Below, piece after piece: positions 17,011 to 23,385 of a stretch of 64,000 nt of DNA. The position numbers and the translations under genes were made by a program. This stretch comes from Streptococcus oralis. GTDB taxonomy: Bacteria; Bacillota; Bacilli; Lactobacillales; Streptococcaceae. Numbering within the stretch: position 1 is the stretch's first letter; every line of letters begins with the position of its first letter. The DNA is taken from assembly GCF_021497885.1 (NCBI RefSeq), contig NZ_CP046523.1, positions 849,501 through 913,500 on the forward strand, in the 5' to 3' direction. The notes under the pieces were generated by a model, which was given only the letters and a program-made list of their open reading frames with translations, searched no databases and was not told the origin of the DNA.

Positions 17011-17199
17011 ATTATAAACTACAAGTGGATATTGTGTCCTGTATGTGGAAATAAAACACGATTAAAGATAAGGGAAGATACTGAATTAAAAAAATTCCCC
17101 CTCTATTGTCCGAAATGCAGACAAGAAAATTTAATTGAAATAAAGCAGTTCAAAGTAACTGTGATTACAGAGCCAGACGCAAAGACGCAGAGCCGATAA
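17011..17199 (+). CDS. Cysteine-rich KTR-domain protein (Orf6 position of Tn916)
   Basis: About 62 residues with WILCPVCGNKTRLKIREDTE and a second pair in YCPKCRQEN, giving a CxxC...CxxC zinc-ribbon with the KTR motif. There is no ATG, GTG or TTG between the upstream in-frame stop (16987) and this frame. Initiation must use ATT (17011) or ATA (17014), which lie 6 and 9 nt after the strong AAAGGAGGAG (16995-17004), or TTG at 17032, which would remove most of the N-terminus. The same arrangement is familiar from Tn916. Function unknown; transcribed from tet(M). Confidence 0.65.
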   Translation: MINYKWILCPVCGNKTRLKIREDTELKKFPLYCPKCRQENLIEIKQFKVTVITEPDAKTQSR

Positions 17200-17231
17200 A
17201 ATGAGATTAATACAATCTCATTTTATCGGCT
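17191..17231. terminator. Bidirectional terminator between the KTR gene and orf9
   Basis: An 18-bp perfect stem (17191-17208 with 17214-17231; left arm AGCCGATAAAATGAGATT) with an AATAC loop separates the convergent KTR gene and orf9. Its left arm overlaps the KTR stop codon. Confidence 0.8.
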
Positions 17232-17258
17232 CTTTCCGTTATGTATGGATTCTTTTAA

Positions 17259-17612
17259 TTAGTCTTCGATGTTTCTTGCTTCGTTGATACCGCTGGCTAA
17301 AGATTCCATTAAGGATAGTTCTTTGTCTGTAAAGCTATCCATGTATTTCTCTATCTGTAATCGTCGGGTGCTTTTTACCAAGTTATTAGCAGGTAAGAAA
17401 AATTCATCAACGGAAACATGAAGTAACGATACAAGGTCATAAAGAACTTGTATGCTGGGGTGTTGCCCTTTATTTTCAATATTAGTTAAGTACCGTGGGT
17501 CAATTTCAATCAATGCTCCCACTTGTTCACGAGTTAAACCTCGTTTCAATCGAGCTTCTTTAATGGCTAAACCAAAGGCTCTAAAATCATATTTATCTTC
17601 TTTTTTACGCAT
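17259..17612 (-). CDS. orf9: Orf9, XRE-family repressor of the Tn916 regulatory module
   Basis: A 117-residue Cro/CI-type regulator, with a helix-turn-helix at about 14-70 ([21 protein letters not shown]). In the Tn916 model it represses the opposed orf7/orf8 promoter, and antisense or readthrough from the tet(M) side relieves this when tetracycline is present. It is the only minus-strand gene of the backbone here. The ATG follows AGGTGG on the minus strand. Length is normal. Confidence 0.88.
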   Translation of the reverse strand: MRKKEDKYDFRAFGLAIKEARLKRGLTREQVGALIEIDPRYLTNIENKGQHPSIQVLYDLVSLLHVSVDEFFLPANNLVKSTRRLQIEKYMDSFTDKELSLMESLASGINEARNIED

Positions 17613-18116
17613 AGTAGACCACCTCTATACATTTTATTGTTCCTACTGAATTAAAAACAGGTATAGAAAAACGTGTTATATGGTTTATAGGTTTATATTT
17701 AATAAAAAGCACTACTAAACGCCAATAAAAAAAACCGTTATATGGTAGTGCTATTTACGCTGTTAAAATATTGTATATTACTTCCAAATGGCGGTTTGTT
17801 GGAGGTCAACGTCGCCATGAAGTACATCATATACAATAAATTTCCTTACATTGGGTTCTTGTCAAAAAAAGTCGTCTATCTGCAATAGATAAGTACGTCC
17901 ACCAATGTGGTTTTATAAATCATATAGATAGAATAACAGAAGCATGTAAACAGAGAAATAAATCTGTTTATATGCTTTTTTGGCTATTCAGAACTTTTTT
18001 ACAAAGTTTATTTATCAGTAATGCAACAAATCCCCCTTTCACATTGGGACTAAGAGTGAAAGGAGATAAACGAGCAAGGCTCACTTCCTTTCCTAGACAG
18101 AAAGGGGGTGAGAAAC
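17613..18116. promoter_or_regulatory. Regulatory intergenic region between orf9 and orf7
   Basis: About 500 bases containing the divergent control region of the Tn916 regulatory module. Visible items are a 23-codon ORF at 17817-17888 and AAAGGGGG before orf7. I cannot assign promoters with confidence by eye. Confidence 0.5.
17817..17888 (+). CDS. Possible 23-residue peptide between orf9 and orf7
   Basis: The ATG at 17817 reads MKYIIYNKFPYIGFLSKKVV and ends after 23 residues. GGAGG (17801-17805) lies 11 nt upstream, slightly far. It could be the small orf10 listed in some Tn916 annotations, but I am not sure of that identity. It may equally be untranslated leader. Confidence 0.3.
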   Translation: MKYIIYNKFPYIGFLSKKVVYLQ

Positions 18117-18539
18117 ATGAAACCATCTTCTTTTCAGACCACAATAGAAAATCAGTTTGACTATATCTGTAAACGTGCTATGGAAGACGAGCGAAAGAAT
18201 TATATGCTTTATCTTTCAAGGATTGCAAAGCGTGAGGTGTCCTTTTCGGATGTTGGCGATTATCTTGTTAGCCAGTTTGCGACAACAGATAACTATTCAA
18301 CTGACTTTCAGATTTTTACACTCAATGGGTTATCAGTAGGCGTTGAAAATGATTTGTTGAGTGAAGCATTACGTGAGTTGCCAGACAAGAAACGTGAAAT
18401 TCTACTGCTGTTTTACTTTATGGACATGAGCGATTCAGAAATTGCAGACCTGTTGAAATTGAACCGTTCTACTGTCTATCGGCATAGAACCAGTGGACTA
18501 GCCTTAATTAAAAAGTTTATGGAGGAATTTGAAGAATGA
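18117..18539 (+). CDS. orf7: Orf7, sigma-70-family-like regulator
   Basis: A 140-residue protein with a C-terminal sigma region-4-type helix-turn-helix (SDSEIADLLKLNRSTVYRHR). With Orf8 it is proposed to activate transcription of xis, int and onward around the circular form into the transfer genes. The ATG at 18117 follows AAAGGGGG at good spacing and is chosen over the GTG at 18108. The stop overlaps orf8 by 4 nt. Typical Tn916 length. Confidence 0.87.
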   Translation: MKPSSFQTTIENQFDYICKRAMEDERKNYMLYLSRIAKREVSFSDVGDYLVSQFATTDNYSTDFQIFTLNGLSVGVENDLLSEALRELPDKKREILLLFYFMDMSDSEIADLLKLNRSTVYRHRTSGLALIKKFMEEFEE

Positions 18540-18766
18540 AAACACAATATCCTATGATTCCCTTTCCTCTCATTGTAAAGGCAACAGATGGCGATACCGA
18601 AGCGATTAACCAGATTCTACATCATTACAGAGGGTACATAACGAAGCGTTCCCTACGACTTATGAAAGATGAATATGGCAATCAAAGTATGGTCGTTGAT
18701 GAAGTCTTACGTGGAAGAATGGAAACCAGACTGATTACAAAGATTTTGTCATTTGAAATTAAGTAA
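18536..18766 (+). CDS. orf8: Orf8, helix-turn-helix regulator partner of Orf7
   Basis: A 76-residue protein, starting MKTQYPMIPFPLIVKATDGD and translated in a 4-nt overlap with orf7, with GGAGG inside the orf7 end as ribosome-binding site. It resembles the sigma-like helix-turn-helix small proteins of Tn916 and probably works with Orf7 in the positive loop that switches on excision and transfer after tetracycline induction. No separate promoter is visible. Confidence 0.82.
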   Translation: MKTQYPMIPFPLIVKATDGDTEAINQILHHYRGYITKRSLRLMKDEYGNQSMVVDEVLRGRMETRLITKILSFEIK

Positions 18767-18784
18767 TATCCTCTCTCCTTTCGT

Positions 18785-18813
18785 GGAAGCGTGCTAAACC
18801 ATTCCACGCTTCC
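18785..18813 (+). terminator. Hairpin downstream of orf8
   Basis: GGAAGCGTG (18785-18793) and CACGCTTCC (18805-18813) form a perfect 9-bp stem. No strong T tract follows, so it may act as a pause or partial terminator between orf8 and xis. Confidence 0.4.
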
Positions 18814-18869
18814 CGAACAGGGAGGTTTGTTATTCCACCAAAGCATATTGAGCTTTCAATGTGTTTTGA

Positions 18870-19226
18870 TAGGCTAACGAGCCATTGTTCTTTGAAAACT
18901 GAATAAAAGTAATCGAATACGTTTCGATAAGAAAAGAGCCAACGGAACTAACCGCCATGACCTATCTTATAAAGATAGCGAGCGATTCATGTTAGTGATC
19001 CGAGAAGCAATCTTTAGCAGGATTGCCTGCAACGACATTCTTATCGTGATAATGATACTCCCATACAGTCAATAGTCCGAGCGTGATAAAACCGTCGCAG
19101 GCAATGAGTATGGCTACATGAGAACCATGCAGGGGTGGAACTCCCGTGAGCTTTGCTAAAGCTGTTCGATTGCTGGTAAAACAACTTTTATGAAATCCAA
19201 ATAAGTGATTTGGAAAGGAGGATTTT
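18870..19226 (+). other. Structured GC-richer leader region upstream of xis-int
   Basis: About 360 bases without a convincing plus-strand gene. Long-range pairing is possible between ATTGCCTGC (about 19022-19030) and GCAGGCAAT (about 19095-19103). Local hairpins include TTATC-GT-GATAA and AGCTTT-GCT-AAAGCT. A minus-strand 83-codon frame here (18992-19243) is the old Tn916 orf5 and is probably not a gene. The region may be a structured untranslated leader for xis-int. Confidence 0.45.
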
Positions 19227-19430
19227 ATGAAGCAGACTGACATTCCTATTTGGGAACGTTATACCCTAACCATTGAAGAAGCGTCAAAATATTTTCGTAT
19301 TGGCGAAAACAAGCTACGACGCTTGGCAGAGGAAAATAAAAATGCAAATTGGCTGATTATGAATGGCAATCGTATTCAGATTAAACGAAAACAATTTGAA
19401 AAAATTATAGATACATTGGACGCAATCTAG
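19227..19430 (+). CDS. xis: Excisionase Xis of Tn916
   Basis: A 67-residue winged-helix DNA-binding protein that directs the integrase to excision. The motif [20 protein letters not shown] is the Tn916 Xis recognition region. The ATG follows AAAGGAGG (19213-19220). It lies 81 bases before int on the same strand, as in Tn916. The sequence looks intact, so the excision module should work despite the nested insertions at the other end. Confidence 0.94.
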
Positions 19431-19511
19431 CGTCGCCAAAGGGTCTTGTATATGATAAAATAGTATTAAGTCGTATCAAGGCTCTTTCCATAAAGGAAAG
19501 GAGCAAATGCC

Positions 19512-20729
19512 ATGTCAGAAAAAAGACGTGACAATAAAGGTCGAATCTTAAAGACTGGAGAGAGCCAACGAAAAGACGGAAGATACTTATACAAATATAT
19601 AGATTCATTTGGAGAACCGCAATTTGTTTACTCGTGGAAACTTGTGGCTACAGACCGAGTACCAGCAGGAAAGCGTGATTGTATCTCACTTAGAGAGAAA
19701 ATCGCAGAGTTACAGAAAGACATTCATGATGGTATTGATGTTGTAGGAAAGAAAATGACACTCTGCCAGCTTTACGCAAAACAGAACGCTCAAAGACCAA
19801 AGGTTAGAAAAAACACTGAAACTGGACGCAAATATCTTATGGATATTTTGAAGAAAGACAAGTTAGGTGTAAGAAGTATTGACAGTATTAAGCCATCAGA
19901 CGCTAAAGAATGGGCTATTAGAATGAGTGAAAATGGTTATGCTTATCAAACCATCAATAACTACAAACGTTCTTTAAAGGCTTCATTCTATATTGCTATA
20001 CAAGATGATTGTGTTCGGAAGAATCCATTTGACTTTCAACTGAAAGCAGTTCTTGATGATGATACTGTCCCTAAGACCGTACTAACAGAAGAACAGGAAG
20101 AAAAACTGTTAGCCTTTGCAAAAGCTGATAAAACCTACAGCAAAAATTATGATGAAATTCTGATACTCTTAAAAACAGGTCTTCGTATTTCAGAGTTTGG
20201 TGGTTTGACACTTCCAGATTTAGATTTTGAGAATCGTCTTGTCAATATAGACCATCAGCTATTGAGAGATACTGAAATTGGGTACTACATTGAAACACCA
20301 AAGACCAAAAGTGGCGAACGTCAAGTTCCTATGGTTGAAGAAGCCTATCAAGCATTTAAGCGAGTGTTAGCGAATCGAAAGAATGATAAGCGTGTTGAGA
20401 TTGATGGATATAGTGATTTCCTCTTTCTTAATAGAAAGAACTATCCAAAAGTGGCAAGTGATTACAACGGCATGATGAAAGGTCTTGTTAAGAAATACAA
20501 TAAGTATAACGAGGATAAATTGCCACACATCACTCCACATAGTTTGCGACATACATTCTGTACCAACTATGCAAATGCAGGAATGAATCCAAAGGCATTA
20601 CAGTACATTATGGGACATGCTAATATAGCCATGACGCTGAACTATTACGCACATGCAACATTCGATTCTGCAATGGCAGAAATGAAACGCTTGAATAAAG
20701 AGAAGCAACAGGAGCGTCTTGTTGCTTAG
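19512..20729 (+). CDS. int: Tn916-family integrase
   Basis: A 405-residue tyrosine recombinase that excises and integrates the conjugative transposon, usually at AT-rich sites. It has an N-terminal arm-binding domain (about 1-74), a core-binding domain (about 80-180) and a catalytic domain with TGLRISEF (Arg near 225), HSLRHTF (near 343), GHANIAM (near 368) and the nucleophile in LNYYAHAT (Tyr 379). The ATG follows AAAGGAG (19496-19502). It is the last gene before the right end of the element, about 175 bases away. Intact. Confidence 0.97.
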   Translation: MSEKRRDNKGRILKTGESQRKDGRYLYKYIDSFGEPQFVYSWKLVATDRVPAGKRDCISLREKIAELQKDIHDGIDVVGKKMTLCQLYAKQNAQRPKVRKNTETGRKYLMDILKKDKLGVRSIDSIKPSDAKEWAIRMSENGYAYQTINNYKRSLKASFYIAIQDDCVRKNPFDFQLKAVLDDDTVPKTVLTEEQEEKLLAFAKADKTYSKNYDEILILLKTGLRISEFGGLTLPDLDFENRLVNIDHQLLRDTEIGYYIETPKTKSGERQVPMVEEAYQAFKRVLANRKNDKRVEIDGYSDFLFLNRKNYPKVASDYNGMMKGLVKKYNKYNEDKLPHITPHSLRHTFCTNYANAGMNPKALQYIMGHANIAMTLNYYAHATFDSAMAEMKRLNKEKQQERLVA

Positions 20730-20880
20730 TAGTACAAATGAATTTACTACTTATTTACCACTTCTGACAGCTAAGACATGAGGAAATATGCAAAGAAACG
20801 TGAAGTATCTTCCTACAGTAAAAATACTCGAAAGCACATAGAATAAGGCTTTACGAGCATTTAAGAAAATATAAAAAGAT

Positions 20881-20904
20881 AATTAGAAATTTATACTTTG
20901 TTTA
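20881..20904 (+). repeat. Right terminus of the Tn916-family element
   Basis: AATTAGAAATTTATACTTTG followed by TTTA matches my memory of the Tn916 right end, whose imperfect inverted copy forms the left end. The next bases are chromosomal and AT-rich, as in preferred Tn916 targets. The exact last base is uncertain by a few nucleotides, and the coupling sequence cannot be defined without the left junction. Confidence 0.6.
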
Positions 20905-20966
20905 TACAAAAATTTTGTCTTTTATCATATTTTTTTGAAAAAAGCTAGTAATTTGACTGAAAAAAT

Positions 20967-20995
20967 TTGCAATTCTCCACAAGAAAATATATAAT
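20967..20995 (+). promoter_or_regulatory. Promoter of the small-peptide unit
   Basis: TTGCAA (20967-20972), a 17-nt spacer and a perfect TATAAT (20990-20995) lie 44 bases before the 16-codon ORF. An alternative -35, TTGACT at 20953-20958, is too far for normal spacing. Confidence 0.65.
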
Positions 20996-21038
20996 ATAGT
21001 TGAGATGGAAAAACGTTTTTTAAAAGGAGGTGCACATT

Positions 21039-21089
21039 ATGTTCTTAGGATTCTACTTCCGTTTTTGGCTCAGCATTTGGTGGCGTTAA
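21039..21089 (+). CDS. 16-residue aromatic peptide ending Trp-Trp-Arg
   Basis: The ORF reads MFLGFYFRFWLSIWWR. AAGGAGG (21024-21030) is spaced 8 nt from the ATG, an excellent ribosome-binding site. Half of the residues are aromatic. A good promoter upstream and a nested hairpin terminator downstream enclose it as a unit of about 180 bases. No gene follows on the same strand for over 2 kb, and no regulator gene is adjacent. Possibilities are a peptide pheromone of the double-tryptophan type, an orphan attenuation leader (the WWR ending resembles E. coli TrpL), or a small membrane-active peptide. I cannot choose between them. Confidence 0.55.
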   Translation: MFLGFYFRFWLSIWWR

Positions 21090-21112
21090 TAGAGGTTAGT
21101 GGTTGTTAAATT

Positions 21113-21177
21113 AAACTCAAATAGCTTTATGCCAGTAAGAAACTGAAATATTCAGTTTAATATGAGTTTTATTTTTC
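21113..21177 (+). terminator. Nested terminator after the small-peptide ORF
   Basis: Outer arms AAACTCA (21113-21119) and TGAGTTT (21163-21169) enclose a perfect hairpin AAACTGAA-ATA-TTCAGTTT (21140-21158), followed by a T-rich tract. Confidence 0.65.
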
Positions 21178-21266
21178 TAGTAAATCAACGTTTTCTATCA
21201 CAACTCTATTGCAGTTAAGCTATGATATGTGATGATTGTCAACCCTATCTTGTTAACATTTTTATG

Positions 21267-21298
21267 GTCTCGAGAAATCTTATTTCTTGGGACTTTTT
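21267..21298 (+). terminator. Second plus-strand terminator in the spacer
   Basis: A 12-bp stem (21267-21278 with 21282-21293, two G-U pairs) with a CTT loop is followed by TTTTT. No ORF with a convincing start precedes it, so it may end a small RNA or catch readthrough from the peptide unit. Confidence 0.55.
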
Positions 21299-21344
21299 CT
21301 ATTGTTTGAAAGGTTGTTTGTTGATTTTGTTGAACTAGGAGAAC

Positions 21345-21379
21345 AAAAAAAGACAAACTACTTTAAAAAGTAATTTGTC
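21345..21379 (-). terminator. Terminator of the minus-strand permease operon
   Basis: GACAAACTACTTT and AAAGTAATTTGTC form a near-perfect hairpin (21352-21379). Read on the minus strand it is followed by seven T residues. Confidence 0.7.
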
Positions 21380-21396
21380 TGTTGTCGGGTTACTTT

Positions 21397-22215
21397 TTAT
21401 TGAAAGACACGATAGACATAAGGATTTTCTGGTTTATCTACTTTTGTGAAACTCTCAACTTCCAGTGTTGGGAGTTTTTGTTTGAGTTCTTTATGGTAGT
21501 GGAGGGTCAGGGTTCCCCTAGCGGTAATCCAAGTATTATCAGGATACTGGCGTGAGTTCCCCTTGGTCAAGAGTCCATATACACCAGAGTCTGCGATACA
21601 GTGGATGATTCCAAAGCGAAAGAGGAACTGGCTATCTGGATGGCTAGGATCGTTATAGACAAAACCTGTAAACTCGATTTTCTTTCCTTCAAACTCTTGT
21701 GGATAGTCATAGAGAACTTCCATGACTTCCATATAGTTTTCGTCTGTAACCTGAATGGTTGGCTGGGAGAGGTATTTATCAGCTGTAGTCCGCATTTCCT
21801 TTTCATAAGCAGACTTGGAAAAATAGGTACTGGTATCGGGTTTGAGGTATTGACTGGATGTACCTTCGCTTGCCTGAATAGCTGTATCGATTCCCTCAGC
21901 AAGCGGGAAATGATAGCCTTTGGCAGATACGGTTCTCGAGTCCAAACTTACTGTCGGAAAGGCAACTCCAATCAAGAGAGGTAGAGACAGTAAAAGGATA
22001 CTGATTCGTCTAGCTCGACGACTTTCTAAATGGCTGGGAGAGTTGATTTTCTTAATCCAGATGTAGAATTGCACCAGAGCCAACAGAAGAGAAAGGACCA
22101 TGGAGATATAGACTAGATAGGAATAGTGGAGGTTGATGTAGTGGCTGAGCTTTCCAGATAGCTGTAGATAAAGGGTCAGAGCAAAATAGCCCAATAGAAT
22201 GAAAAATCGAATCAT
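21397..22215 (-). CDS. TIGR03943 / DUF1980-family membrane-associated protein
   Basis: A 272-residue protein. Two membrane segments at the N-terminus (about 5-20 and 33-53) and a third near 70-87 precede an extracellular region ending in a DUF1980-type domain, with FTGFVYND and FRFGIIHCIADSGVYGLL. Members are encoded beside YraQ-type permeases and are annotated as permease subunits; the substrate is unknown. The ATG overlaps the permease stop by 4 nt, so the two are cotranslated. A terminator follows the stop. Confidence 0.8.
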   Translation of the reverse strand: MIRFFILLGYFALTLYLQLSGKLSHYINLHYSYLVYISMVLSLLLALVQFYIWIKKINSPSHLESRRARRISILLLSLPLLIGVAFPTVSLDSRTVSAKGYHFPLAEGIDTAIQASEGTSSQYLKPDTSTYFSKSAYEKEMRTTADKYLSQPTIQVTDENYMEVMEVLYDYPQEFEGKKIEFTGFVYNDPSHPDSQFLFRFGIIHCIADSGVYGLLTKGNSRQYPDNTWITARGTLTLHYHKELKQKLPTLEVESFTKVDKPENPYVYRVFQ

Positions 22216-23117
22216 AACATCACCCCCATCATGTAAGAATAAAGCAAGACAAGCAGAGTCACGATGCCCATGAATTGCCAGATGAAGCGCGCTTTGAGAT
22301 AGTGTTTCATCATGAGGAGATTTTTGATATCAAGCATGGGGCCAATGACCAGAAAAGCAAGGACTGGCGCTAGGCCGAAGCTCGAGAGGAGAGAAGCGCC
22401 GATAAAGGCGTCTGCCTCGCTACAAAGTGAGAGGAGAAAGGCTAGTAACATGAGCAGGAGAATTGCAAGAAGTGGACTAGCACTGATAGAGGTCAGGATC
22501 CGAGTCGGAACATAGACCTGAACGATAGCTGCAAAGAGACAGCCAAAGACCAAGTAACGCCCCATATCGAAAAATTCATCAATAGCCTGCACAAAAATCT
22601 GAAGAATTTTTCTACTAGGCTTCAAATGAGAAAAATCATGTTCATGACAATAGATATGATTCTCTTTTTGAATGGGTTCCTTCCAGAAAAATCCTAGAAA
22701 AATACCCAGCACCAAAGCAATCACAATCGCTCCCAGAGCTCGCAAGAAGGCAAGCTTTATTGAATTGCCAAAGGCAGAATAAGTAGCGAAAAGAACGATA
22801 GGATTGATGATGGGAGCAGTCACCAGAAAGGGAACTGCCGTGTAGCTGGGGATTTTCTTTTCCAAAAAACGATTGATAATCGGGACGATTCCACACTCAC
22901 AAGAAGGAAAGAGAAAGCCGATGAAGGTACCAAAAAAAATCCTCCCCCAACGATTGCGAGGGAGAAATTCAGTGACTTTTTCAGGTGTGATATAGACTTC
23001 GATCCAGCCGGAAATGAGACTCCCAATCAGAACAAAAGGAAGGGCTTCAATGATAATGGAGAGAAAAATAGCCCCTGCTTGTAATACACTAGGAGGAAGA
23101 GATTGGAAAATCGTCAT
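22212..23117 (-). CDS. YraQ/DUF318-family permease
   Basis: A 301-residue polytopic membrane protein of the permease family PF03773 (related to ArsP). It has about eight hydrophobic segments, including ALPFVLIGSLISGWIEVYI near 25-43 and the conserved SCECGIVPII (near 72-81) whose cysteines are family hallmarks. It is thought to move a small solute, perhaps a metal-sulfur or organo-metal species, together with the DUF1980 partner; this is inferred. It starts directly after the stop of a 43-residue ORF, making a three-gene minus-strand operon. Confidence 0.82.
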   Translation of the reverse strand: MTIFQSLPPSVLQAGAIFLSIIIEALPFVLIGSLISGWIEVYITPEKVTEFLPRNRWGRIFFGTFIGFLFPSCECGIVPIINRFLEKKIPSYTAVPFLVTAPIINPIVLFATYSAFGNSIKLAFLRALGAIVIALVLGIFLGFFWKEPIQKENHIYCHEHDFSHLKPSRKILQIFVQAIDEFFDMGRYLVFGCLFAAIVQVYVPTRILTSISASPLLAILLLMLLAFLLSLCSEADAFIGASLLSSFGLAPVLAFLVIGPMLDIKNLLMMKHYLKARFIWQFMGIVTLLVLLYSYMMGVML

Positions 23118-23249
23118 CTATTTTTTCTTCTCAACTTTTTCTTTTTTATCTTTATCATCTGGGAAAGTGACCTGTGTTAAGTCTGGAAGTTTGGCAAATT
23201 CTTCAAACATTTTGTCCAAGTCATCAGTTTTCGTAAATTTAACAGCCAT
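23118..23249 (-). CDS. Small acidic/basic hypothetical protein (43 residues)
   Basis: The frame reads MAVKFTKTDDLDKMFEEFAK and ends in a lysine-rich KKEKVEKKK tail. The ATG (23247-23249) is preceded on the minus strand by AGAGGTAG, and the stop directly abuts the permease start at 23117, so it is the first gene of that operon. It has no membrane segment and no domain I recognise. Its charge pattern and coupling suggest a real small protein, possibly a regulator or chaperone of the permease. Confidence 0.65.
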   Translation of the reverse strand: MAVKFTKTDDLDKMFEEFAKLPDLTQVTFPDDKDKKEKVEKKK

Positions 23250-23385
23250 GGGCCTACCTCTTTTCTAAATTCTACCTCTATTATACTATTATTTTGCGGA
23301 AAAGGGATTATTTTTATTTTGAGAATCAAAGAGGTAAAAACAGGTAAGGTGAAACAAGCCTTGTCCCTTATGGTATAATAGGTTT

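Larger units (their letters stand above)
2659..20904 (+). mobile_element. Tn916-family conjugative transposon, Tn6002-like (erm(B) + tet(M)), right part
   Basis: Gene order from the oriT remnant is orf20, erm(B) insert, orf19, orf18, orf17, orf16, orf15, orf14, orf13, tet(M) leader, tet(M), KTR gene, orf9, orf7, orf8, xis, int. This is canonical Tn916 order with an erm(B) insert of about 2.84 kb between orf20 and orf19, as recalled for Tn6002. The right terminus is put near 20904, after a sequence matching the known Tn916 end. The left end (orf24-orf21) is not in the window and should lie beyond the IME. Confidence 0.9.

Noticed and set aside
18893..18908. CTTTGAAAACTGAATA motif resembling sequences near rRNA genes
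   Set aside because: No rRNA or tRNA sequence is adjacent, and the motif is native to the Tn916 backbone.
18992..19243. 83-codon minus-strand frame (Tn916 orf5 of old annotations)
   Set aside because: Antisense to the xis leader, with no ribosome-binding site or recognisable protein features; the region looks like structured RNA or DNA instead.
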